Positions 57,680 through 64,000 of a DNA stretch of 64,000 nucleotides are shown in pieces. Source of the DNA: Comamonas odontotermitis (lineage in GTDB: Bacteria; Pseudomonadota; Gammaproteobacteria; Burkholderiales; Burkholderiaceae_C); assembly GCF_014207855.1 (NCBI RefSeq), contig NZ_JACHKZ010000007.1:62001-126000 (forward strand), read 5' to 3'. A program made the position numbers and the translations under genes. Each line of letters begins with the position of its first letter. Position 1 is the first letter of the stretch. The notes under the pieces are model-generated. The model made no database searches. It worked only from the letters and a program-made list of their open reading frames with translations, and was not told where the DNA came from.

Positions 57680-58159
57680 ATGCAACCCTCTAAAACCGAT
57701 TTTTGGGTCGGCCTGTTCGTGATGCTGGGAGCTGCCGCGCTGGTGTTTCTGGCGCTCAAGGCGGGCAATCTGCTGACCCTGGATTTCAGCAAAGGCTATG
57801 AGGTCACTGCCCGCTTCGATAACATTGGCGGCCTCAAGCCGCAGGCGGCGGTGCGCAGCGCTGGTGTCAAGGTCGGCAAGGTCAAGAACATCACGTTCAA
57901 CGACAAGACCTTCCAGGCCGATGTACACCTGGAGCTGAACAACGGCTATGCCTTCCCCAAGGACAGCTCGTTCAAGATCCTGACCAGCGGCCTGCTGGGC
58001 GACCAGTATGTGGGCGTGGAGCCCGGCTATGACGAGAAAACCCTCGCTGCCGGTGACACCATCACTAACACCCAGTCGGCCGTGGTGCTGGAAAATCTGA
58101 TTGGCCAGTTCCTGTATGGCAAGGCCTCGGAAGGCGCGAGCGCCAAGCCGCAAGAATGA
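57680..58159 (+). CDS. mlaD: MCE-domain lipid-binding protein MlaD
   Basis: 159-residue inner-membrane-anchored protein forming a hexameric MCE ring that carries phospholipid across the periplasmic face. A membrane helix (about 10-32) is followed by one MCE domain (KGYEVTARFDNIGGLKPQAAVRSAGVKVG) and TSGLLGDQYVGVEPGYD. A TTG two codons upstream is in frame but the ATG at 57680 gives MQPSKTDFWVGLFV, the family start. It is 38 bases after mlaE. Confidence 0.95.
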   Translation: MQPSKTDFWVGLFVMLGAAALVFLALKAGNLLTLDFSKGYEVTARFDNIGGLKPQAAVRSAGVKVGKVKNITFNDKTFQADVHLELNNGYAFPKDSSFKILTSGLLGDQYVGVEPGYDEKTLAAGDTITNTQSAVVLENLIGQFLYGKASEGASAKPQE

Positions 58160-58184
58160 TCCTAGAGATAACAAGAGAACAACG

Positions 58185-58967
58185 ATGACCAAGACGCAAC
58201 CCCGATTTGGCGCTCGCCGCAGCTGGCTGATGGCCGGGGCGCTGGGCGCCAGCGCCCTGATGGCCGGCTGTGCCACCGGCCCCAACGCCGACCCGCGTGA
58301 TCCGCTGGAGCCCTACAACCGTGCAGTGTTCAAGTTCAACGATGCGCTGGACAACGCGGTGCTGGAGCCTGTGGCTACCGGCTACAAGGACATCGCGCCC
58401 AAGCCCGTGCGCACGGCCGTGACCAACTTCTTTGCCAACCTGGGCGATCTGTGGTCCGTCGTCAACAATGCATTGCAGCTCAAGGGCGAAGGCACCTACA
58501 ACAGCGTGGTGCGCTTTACCACCAACACGGTGTTTGGCCTTGGCGGCCTGATCGATATCGCCTCGGACATGGACATCGAGCGCCGCAAGCAGGACTTTGG
58601 CCTGACCATGGCGCATTACGGCATGCCTGCGGGCGCCTACATCGTCTGGCCGCTGATCGGCCCTTCGTCGGTGCGCGATTCGGTAGGCTTTGTCGTGGAC
58701 TGGCAAGGCGATCCTGTGGGCTACGTCAACGACATAGGCGCACGCAACTCCATTTATGCGTTGCGTGTAGTCAACACCCGCGCCAACCTGCTGGGCACCA
58801 CTTCGCTGGTCGAGGCGGCGGCGCTCGACAAGTACAGCTTCACCCGCGATGCCTATCTGCAGCTGCGCCAGCGCGCCGCTACGCCTGACGAGGTGGAGGA
58901 CGAGACGCAGTGGATGAACGAATCCGCGGCCGAACCCACGCCGATGGGCAAGGTGTTCAAGAAGTAA
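58185..58967 (+). CDS. mlaA: Outer-membrane lipoprotein MlaA (VacJ)
   Basis: Removes misplaced phospholipids from the outer leaflet of the outer membrane and passes them to MlaC. 260-residue precursor with lipobox LMAGC and the VacJ pattern DPLEPYNRAVFKFNDALDNAVLEPVATGY, then TNFFANLGDLWSVVNNALQ and VRFTTNTVFGLGGLIDIAS. In E. coli mlaA is unlinked, but in betaproteobacteria it lies inside the mla operon as here. The frame is open upstream, overlapping mlaD, but the ATG at 58185 gives the signal peptide. Confidence 0.96.
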   Translation: MTKTQPRFGARRSWLMAGALGASALMAGCATGPNADPRDPLEPYNRAVFKFNDALDNAVLEPVATGYKDIAPKPVRTAVTNFFANLGDLWSVVNNALQLKGEGTYNSVVRFTTNTVFGLGGLIDIASDMDIERRKQDFGLTMAHYGMPAGAYIVWPLIGPSSVRDSVGFVVDWQGDPVGYVNDIGARNSIYALRVVNTRANLLGTTSLVEAAALDKYSFTRDAYLQLRQRAATPDEVEDETQWMNESAAEPTPMGKVFKK

Positions 58968-59075
58968 GACATAAAGATTTACACCAGACACAAGCCGGAT
59001 TGAACTTCTCCGCCGGCGTTCGCGTCAAAAATGCATTCGTCTGCACTTGCAGAGGGCTGCTTGAAAGGAATGGAC

Positions 59076-59723
59076 ATGATGAATCGTCGCGCATGGGTGC
59101 AATACTCTGCCGCATGGGCTGCGGTGGCGTGCCTCGCAGGAGCGCCGCTGGCTGCAAGCGCCGCCGATATGGCACCCGACGCCATGATCAGGCAACTGTC
59201 TGAACAGGTGCTGAACACCCTGAAGACCGACCAGAGCATTCGCGCAGGCGATGTGAGCAAGATCACCTCCTACGTCGACAGCGTGGTGATGCCCAATGTG
59301 GATTTCCGCCGCATGATGGCCTCTGCTGTCGGCCCCAAGTGGCGCACTGCCACGGCGGCCCAGCAGCAGCAGTTGCAGGACGAGTTCAAGAAGCTCATGG
59401 TCAACACCTATGCAGGCGCTCTGCACCAGGTGAGCGACCAGACCATCAGCGTCAAGCCCGTTCGCATGCAGGAGGGCGACAAGGAAGTGGTGGTGCGCTC
59501 CGAAATCCTGGGCCGTGGCGACCCGATCCAGCTCGACTACCGTCTGGAGAAGACGCCCGGTCAAGGCATGGGCTGGAAAATCTACAACCTGAACGTGCTG
59601 GGCATCTGGATGGTGGAGACCTACCGCAACCAGTTCCAGCAGGAGCTGAACAAGCCCGGCGGCAGCATCCAGACGCTGATTGACTCCATCGTGGCCCGCA
59701 ACACGGCCAACGCAGGCAAGTAA
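59076..59723 (+). CDS. mlaC: Periplasmic phospholipid-binding protein MlaC
   Basis: Shuttles phospholipids between MlaA and MlaD. 215-residue precursor with an N-terminal signal peptide (NRRAWVQYSAAWAAVACLAG up to AASA) and the family segments YVDSVVMPNVDFRRMMASAVG, LMVNTYAGALHQ and GWKIYNLNVLGIWMVETYR. AAGGAA five bases upstream supports the ATG at 59076; in-frame ATGs at 59070 and 59031 are poorer. Followed three bases later by mlaB. Confidence 0.95.
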   Translation: MMNRRAWVQYSAAWAAVACLAGAPLAASAADMAPDAMIRQLSEQVLNTLKTDQSIRAGDVSKITSYVDSVVMPNVDFRRMMASAVGPKWRTATAAQQQQLQDEFKKLMVNTYAGALHQVSDQTISVKPVRMQEGDKEVVVRSEILGRGDPIQLDYRLEKTPGQGMGWKIYNLNVLGIWMVETYRNQFQQELNKPGGSIQTLIDSIVARNTANAGK

Positions 59724-59726
59724 GCC

Positions 59727-60005
59727 ATGACCGCGCTGCGCCTGCCATCCACCCTTACCAATGCCCAGGCCACCGCCTGCCTGCAGCAATTGCAGGCCGG
59801 TCTGGCACAGCTGCCCGCGGGCAGCCCTGCGGTGGTGGATGCCAGCGCGCTCGCGGTCTTTGATTCTGCGGCGCTTGCCGTATTGCTGGAATGCAGGCGC
59901 ACCGCGCTGGCCGCAGGCCAGGTTTTTCAGGTTGCGGGCCTGCCAGCGGCCGCTGCATCGCTGGCGCGCCTGTATGGTGTCGACGCCATGCTGCAGGCTG
60001 CATAG
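59727..60005 (+). CDS. mlaB: STAS-domain protein MlaB
   Basis: 92-residue cytoplasmic STAS protein that binds MlaF and regulates the transporter. It has AVVDASALAVFDSAALAVLLECRR, the STAS core, and a C-terminal helix VAGLPAAAASLARLYGVD. Short, Ala-rich and close behind mlaC; product assignment leans on the domain plus operon position. Confidence 0.88.
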   Translation: MTALRLPSTLTNAQATACLQQLQAGLAQLPAGSPAVVDASALAVFDSAALAVLLECRRTALAAGQVFQVAGLPAAAASLARLYGVDAMLQAA

Positions 60006-60095
60006 CACCGCTGCAGGTTGTGCGCAAAGCGCCCCTGTTGCATCTTTCTCCCCAGTTCAGCAGCCCGCGCGCGCTGCGCCTACAATGGCTGGCTC

Positions 60096-61046
60096 ATGTC
60101 CGCCATCGCCTTCCAATCCGTCTCCAAGGTCTACCAGACTTCCAAGGGTCCTTTCCAGGCATTGAATAACGTCAACCTCGATATCGAGGAAGGCGAATTC
60201 TTTGGCCTGCTCGGCCCCAATGGTGCTGGCAAGACGACCATGATCAGCATTCTGGCGGGCCTGGCCCGCGCCAGCGGCGGCTCCGTCAAGGTGCTCGGCA
60301 GCGATGTGCGGGAGGACTATGCCAATGCCCGCCGCAAGCTGGGCATCGTGCCGCAGGAGCTGGTGTTCGATCCCTTCTTCAACGTGCGCGAGTCGCTGCG
60401 CATCCAGTCCGGCTACTTCGGCGTCAAAAACAACGATGCCTGGATTGACGAGTTGCTGGAGAGTCTGGGCCTTGCCGACAAGGCCAATGCCAACATGCGC
60501 CAGCTCTCGGGCGGCATGAAGCGCCGCGTGCTGGTGGCGCAGGCGCTGGTGCACAAACCGCCTATCATCGTGCTCGACGAGCCCACGGCAGGCGTGGATG
60601 TGGAATTGCGCCAGACGCTGTGGCAGTTTGTCAGCAAGCTCAACAAGCAGGGCCATACGGTGCTGCTCACCACCCATTACCTGGAAGAGGCCGAGGCCCT
60701 GTGCAACCGCATCGCCATGCTGCGCTCGGGCCATATCGTTGCGCTCTCCACCATGGCCGAACTGCTGCAGGGCGGCTCGTCCAACGTGCTGCAGTTCAAG
60801 ACGGATGCGCTGCTGCCTGCCGATCTGGCGGCGCAGGCCCGTATCACCGGCCGCATCGTGCAGTTACCGGCTGCGAGCGCGACGGATGTGGAGCGCATCC
60901 TGGCGCAGTTGCGCAGTGTGGGCGTGCCCGTGGAAGACCTGGAAATCCGCCGCGCGGACCTGGAGGATGTGTTCTTGCAAGTGATGTCCCGCGATGCCGC
61001 CGCCCCCCACGCCACCGCCCAACTGGGCCAGGGAGTGGCACGATGA
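60096..61046 (+). CDS. ABC-2 type transporter ATP-binding protein (YadG-like)
   Basis: 316-residue ATPase with Walker A GPNGAGKTT, Q-loop IVPQELVFDPFFNVRESL, signature LSGGMKRRVLVAQAL and Walker B IIVLDEPTAGVDVE. A C-terminal regulatory domain carries ADLEDVFLQVMS. It belongs to the exporter group paired with one ABC-2 permease. The ATG at 60096 is preceded by a CCTACAAT box at 60080-60087, a possible -10 element. It overlaps the permease start by four bases. Substrate unknown. Confidence 0.92.
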   Translation: MSAIAFQSVSKVYQTSKGPFQALNNVNLDIEEGEFFGLLGPNGAGKTTMISILAGLARASGGSVKVLGSDVREDYANARRKLGIVPQELVFDPFFNVRESLRIQSGYFGVKNNDAWIDELLESLGLADKANANMRQLSGGMKRRVLVAQALVHKPPIIVLDEPTAGVDVELRQTLWQFVSKLNKQGHTVLLTTHYLEEAEALCNRIAMLRSGHIVALSTMAELLQGGSSNVLQFKTDALLPADLAAQARITGRIVQLPAASATDVERILAQLRSVGVPVEDLEIRRADLEDVFLQVMSRDAAAPHATAQLGQGVAR

Positions 61047-61798
61047 ACGGCTGGCAAACCCTGTTCTACAAAGAGGTGCTGCGCTTTTGGAAGGTGAGCT
61101 TCCAGACCATTGCGGCGCCGGTGCTGACGGCTGTGCTGTACCTGCTGATCTTCGGCCATGTGCTGCAAGGGCGGGTGACGGTGTTCAACGATGTCAGCTA
61201 TACCGCGTTCCTGGTGCCCGGCCTCGTGATGATGAGCCTGCTGCAGAACGCATTTGCCAACAGCTCGTCGAGCCTCGTGCAAAGCAAGATCATGGGCAGC
61301 CTGGTGTTCGTGCTGCTCACGCCACTGTCGCACTGGGGCTGGTTCTTTGCCTTTGTGGGCGCGGCCGTGGTGCGCGGCCTGGCGGTGGGTGTGGGCGTGT
61401 ACGTGGTTACCTTGTTCTTTGCGCCGCCGCATTTTGCATCGCTGCCCTGGGCTTTGCTGTTTGCGGTGCTGGGTGCTGCGCTCATGGGCACCCTGGGCCT
61501 GATTGCCGGGCTGTGGGCCGACAAGTTCGACCAGATGGCCGCGTTCCAGAACTTCGTCATCGTGCCGATGACCTTCCTCTCGGGCGTGTTCTACTCCATC
61601 CAGTCACTGCCACCGTTCTGGCAAAAGGTCAGCCACCTCAACCCGTTCTTCTACATGATCGACGGTTTCCGCTACGGCTTTTTTGGCCAGAGCGATACCT
61701 CGCCGTGGCTGAGCCTGGGTATTGTGGGCGTGGCATGGCTGCTGGTGAGCGCACTGGCCGTGCATCTGCTGCGCACGGGCTACAAAATCAGAAACTGA
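61043..61798 (+). CDS. ABC-2 type transporter permease (YadH-like)
   Basis: 251-residue inner-membrane permease with six hydrophobic helices. It has the ABC-2 motif around FLVPGLVMMSLLQNAFANSSSSL and FLSGVFYSIQSLPPFWQKVSHLNPFFYMIDGFRYGFFG (location about residues 170-208), the NPF/YMIDGFRYG signature of YadH-type permeases. Translation coupled with the ATPase gene. This pair sits between the mla genes and ibaG, as is usual in betaproteobacteria; a link to lipid or envelope export is inferred. Confidence 0.92.
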   Translation: MNGWQTLFYKEVLRFWKVSFQTIAAPVLTAVLYLLIFGHVLQGRVTVFNDVSYTAFLVPGLVMMSLLQNAFANSSSSLVQSKIMGSLVFVLLTPLSHWGWFFAFVGAAVVRGLAVGVGVYVVTLFFAPPHFASLPWALLFAVLGAALMGTLGLIAGLWADKFDQMAAFQNFVIVPMTFLSGVFYSIQSLPPFWQKVSHLNPFFYMIDGFRYGFFGQSDTSPWLSLGIVGVAWLLVSALAVHLLRTGYKIRN

Positions 61799-61799
61799 A

Positions 61800-62042
61800 A
61801 TGACTGCTGACGAACTCCAAAACATCATTGCCGCGGGCCTGGCCTGCGACCATATCGCGCTGGAAGGCGATGGCCGCCACTGGTTTGCCACCATTGTTTC
61901 GCCTGCGTTCGAAGGCAAGCGTCTGATCCAGCGCCACCAGTTGGTCTACGCCACGCTGGGCCAGAAAATGCATACCGACGAGGTGCATGCCCTGTCGATG
62001 AAGACCCTCACGCCCGCCGAGTGGGCGGCGCAATCGGCTTGA
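61800..62042 (+). CDS. ibaG: BolA-family protein IbaG (YrbA-like)
   Basis: 80-residue BolA-like protein implicated in iron-sulfur or acid-stress functions, probably with monothiol glutaredoxin. It contains DHIALEGDGRHWFATIVSPAFEGKRLIQRHQLVYATLG, the IbaG pattern with a conserved His (residues about 17-54). It starts one base after the permease stop. In E. coli ibaG follows mlaB and precedes murA; here hisG follows. Confidence 0.92.
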   Translation: MTADELQNIIAAGLACDHIALEGDGRHWFATIVSPAFEGKRLIQRHQLVYATLGQKMHTDEVHALSMKTLTPAEWAAQSA

Positions 62043-62098
62043 TACTATTGTTTTGATAGCTGCTGGCGCGCATCTATCATGCGCTAATGGCTGATTCC
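62042..62098 (+). repeat. REP-like element between ibaG and hisG
   Basis: TAGCTGCTGGCGCGCATCTA at 62057-62076 matches AGCT-N2-TGGCGC-N2-ATC-C/T-A from 2945 and 54066. A GCGCAT (62068-62073), CTATC, ATGCGC (62079-62084) hairpin is the same as that at 14215. It is flanked by a TTTTGATAGC and GGCTGATT imperfect pair. Confidence 0.55.
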
Positions 62099-62126
62099 AT
62101 TCAAAACCAGCAGCGAAAGTGCTTCC

Positions 62127-62786
62127 ATGGACAAGAACACCATGATCACCCTGGCCCTCTCCAAGGGCCGCATCTTTGACGAAACCCTGCCCCTGCTGGC
62201 CGCCGCTGGCATCGAGGTGCTGGAAGACCCGGAAAAGTCGCGCAAGCTGATTTTTCCCACCACGCAGCCCGATGTGCAGGTGGTGCTGGTGCGCGCCACC
62301 GATGTGCCCACCTACGTGCAGTATGGCGGCGCCGATGCCGGTGTGACCGGCAAGGACACCTTGCTGGAGCACGGCGGCAGCGGCCTGTTCCAGCCGTTGG
62401 ATCTGCAGATTGCCAAGTGCCGCGTGAGCGTGGCCGTGCGCAACGATTTTGACTACGAGCAGGCCGTCAAGCGGGGCGCCCGCCTGCGCGTGGCCACCAA
62501 GTACACCGAGATCGCGCGCGAGTTCTTTGCCAACAAGGGCGTGCACGTCGACCTGATCAAGCTCTACGGCAGCATGGAGCTGGCGCCGCTCACGGGCCTG
62601 GCTGACGCCATCGTCGATCTGGTGAGCACCGGCAACACACTCAAGGCCAACAACCTCAAGGAGGTTGAACACATCATCGATATCAGCTCGCATCTGGTAG
62701 TCAACCAGGCCGCGCTCAAGCTCAAGCAGCAGCGCCTGCGCCATATCATTGATGTGTTTGCAGCAGGCATTGCCAAAAACAACTGA
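62127..62786 (+). CDS. hisG: ATP phosphoribosyltransferase, short form
   Basis: First step of histidine synthesis, joining ATP and PRPP; feedback-controlled. 219 residues, the short form that lacks the C-terminal regulatory domain and needs HisZ as partner (not in this window). [35 protein letters not shown] and [15 protein letters not shown] are family motifs. A more internal ATG (M6) is also possible. Followed by hisD after 93 bases. Confidence 0.95.
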   Translation: MDKNTMITLALSKGRIFDETLPLLAAAGIEVLEDPEKSRKLIFPTTQPDVQVVLVRATDVPTYVQYGGADAGVTGKDTLLEHGGSGLFQPLDLQIAKCRVSVAVRNDFDYEQAVKRGARLRVATKYTEIAREFFANKGVHVDLIKLYGSMELAPLTGLADAIVDLVSTGNTLKANNLKEVEHIIDISSHLVVNQAALKLKQQRLRHIIDVFAAGIAKNN

Positions 62787-62879
62787 TTCCTCTCTCGGCC
62801 ATCCGGTCGATTGCCGTCTTCGCTGCATCTCGATGCGCCAGACATGGAAAATGATGGACTTCATACCCTGGTGATTACT

Positions 62880-64000
62880 ATGGAATTCGTAGCTGCTCCC
62901 GCCCGCCTATCAACTGCTAGCGCCACTTTTGAGCATGATTTTGCGCAGCGCCTGCATTGGTCGGCCGATACGGATGCAGCCATCGAGCAGCGTGTGGCAG
63001 ACATCCTGGCTGATGTGCAAAAGCGCGGTGATGCGGCCGTGCTGGAATACACCGCCCGCTTCGACGGCCTGCAGGCCGATGGCATGGCCGCGCTCGAACT
63101 CAGGCAGGACGAACTCAAGGCGGCTTTCGACAGCCTGCCTGCCGGGCAGCGCGAAGCCCTGGAATCGGCTGCACGCCGCGTGCGCAGCTACCACGAGGCG
63201 CAGAAAAAGGCCAACGGCGAAAGCTGGAGCTACCGCGATGAAGACGGCACGCTGCTGGGCCAGAAAGTCACCCCGCTGGACCGCGTGGGCATCTACGTGC
63301 CGGGTGGCAAGGCGGCTTATCCCTCCAGCGTGCTGATGAACGCCATCCCTGCCCATGTGGCGGGCGTGCAGGACATCATCATGGTCGTGCCAACGCCCAA
63401 AGGCGAAAAGAATGCGCTGGTGCTGGCTGCCGCCTATGTGGCGGGAGTGCATCGCGCCTTCACCATCGGCGGCGCCCAGGCAGTGGCAGCGCTGGCCTAC
63501 GGCACCGCCACCATTCCGAAGGTGGACAAGATCACCGGCCCGGGCAATGCCTATGTGGCCAGCGCCAAGAAGCGCGTGTTCGGCATTGTGGGCATCGACA
63601 TGATTGCTGGCCCCTCCGAGATTCTGGTGCTGGCCGACGGTACGACGCCGCCCGAGTGGGTGGCGATGGACCTGTTCAGCCAGGCCGAGCACGACGAACT
63701 GGCGCAGTCCATTCTGCTGTGCCCCGATGCCGCCTACATCGACGCGGTGCAGCGCGAAATCGACCGCCTGCTGCCCGAGATGCCGCGCAAGGCCATCATC
63801 GCCAAGAGCCTGACCGACCGTGGCGCACTGATCCTGACGCGCGATATGGAAGAGGCCTGCGCCATCTCCAACCGCATTGCCCCCGAGCACCTGGAAGTCT
63901 CCAGCAGCGACCCGCACCGTTGGGAGCCACTGCTGCGCCACGCAGGCGCCATCTTCCTGGGCGCCTACACCAGCGAAAGCCTGGGCGACTACTGCGCGGG
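62880..64000 (+). CDS. hisD: Histidinol dehydrogenase, 3' end cut by window edge
   Basis: NAD-dependent zinc enzyme that makes the last two oxidations of histidine synthesis. 373 codons are visible of about 435-440. Motifs include [62 protein letters not shown] and LFSQAEHDE, with the catalytic and zinc-binding residues of the family. I use the ATG at 62880 ([10 protein letters not shown]), which fits the family start; an in-frame ATG at 62844 would add 12 residues. Neither has a strong SD. Confidence 0.95.
   Translation, partial: MEFVAAPARLSTASATFEHDFAQRLHWSADTDAAIEQRVADILADVQKRGDAAVLEYTARFDGLQADGMAALELRQDELKAAFDSLPAGQREALESAARRVRSYHEAQKKANGESWSYRDEDGTLLGQKVTPLDRVGIYVPGGKAAYPSSVLMNAIPAHVAGVQDIIMVVPTPKGEKNALVLAAAYVAGVHRAFTIGGAQAVAALAYGTATIPKVDKITGPGNAYVASAKKRVFGIVGIDMIAGPSEILVLADGTTPPEWVAMDLFSQAEHDELAQSILLCPDAAYIDAVQREIDRLLPEMPRKAIIAKSLTDRGALILTRDMEEACAISNRIAPEHLEVSSSDPHRWEPLLRHAGAIFLGAYTSESLGDYCA

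Overview
The window is ordinary chromosome of a betaproteobacterium, most likely family Comamonadaceae (Comamonas/Acidovorax-like). This is inferred from gene content and order: nrtR with NAD salvage genes, ResB/CcsB cytochrome c maturation, pilMNOPQ-aroK-aroB, msrPQ, mlaFEDACB with an extra ABC pair and bolA ahead of hisG, and a REP-associated transposase beside gltBD. It is also supported by protein sequence style and high G+C. I found no rRNA, tRNA, CRISPR array, prophage or complete insertion sequence. About 62 protein genes are supported; the first (nadE) and last (hisD) run off the ends.

Layout. 1-4.7 kb: NAD salvage (nadE, pncB, pncA, all minus) facing the Nudix-type repressor nrtR. 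4.8-7.8 kb: metK, with a long hairpin over its ribosome binding site, diverging from two lipid A acyltransferase-like genes. 8-13.1 kb: engB, a dihaem cytochrome c4 and the resB-ccsB haem-ligation machinery. 13.2-18.9 kb: msrPQ, an ODP-type metallo-beta-lactamase-fold protein, lptM, cyaY and the class A penicillin-binding protein mrcA. 19.1-27.7 kb: the type IV pilus operon pilMNOPQ followed, before the terminator, by an unrecognised low-G+C lipoprotein with Ig-like domains, then aroK and aroB. 27.8-32.6 kb: dgt, a DUF1415 gene coupled to a methyltransferase, and a LysE-type exporter diverging from a LysR regulator. 32.7-36.4 kb: the end of the beta-ketoadipate pathway (pcaF, pcaJ, pcaI) with its IclR regulator and a double operator. 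36.5-41.2 kb: a secreted protein of unknown function, a Fur-box-preceded TonB-dependent siderophore receptor, a PepSY-type membrane protein and a RAYT transposase. 41.4-47.8 kb: gltBD, whose 3' end is tandemly duplicated. 48.1-52 kb: a glutathione-dependent formaldehyde detoxification locus (frmR, adhC, fghA) containing a DEAD-box helicase gene. 52.1-55.6 kb: two small genes and an amino-acid ABC importer. 56-62 kb: the Mla phospholipid-transport operon, an ABC-2 exporter and ibaG. 62.1-64 kb: hisG and hisD.

The parts most worth a second look are regulatory RNA and genome-architecture features rather than a classical new system: the metK leader hairpin, a terminator-like hairpin ending two bases before the mlaF start, the extra lipoprotein in the pil operon, the gltD 3'-end duplication, a RAYT with an altered HUH motif alongside a dispersed REP-like family, and the apparent absence of murA (between ibaG and hisG) and lysA (beside lptM) from their usual positions. 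The last two rest on remembered gene order in relatives and need a genome comparison.
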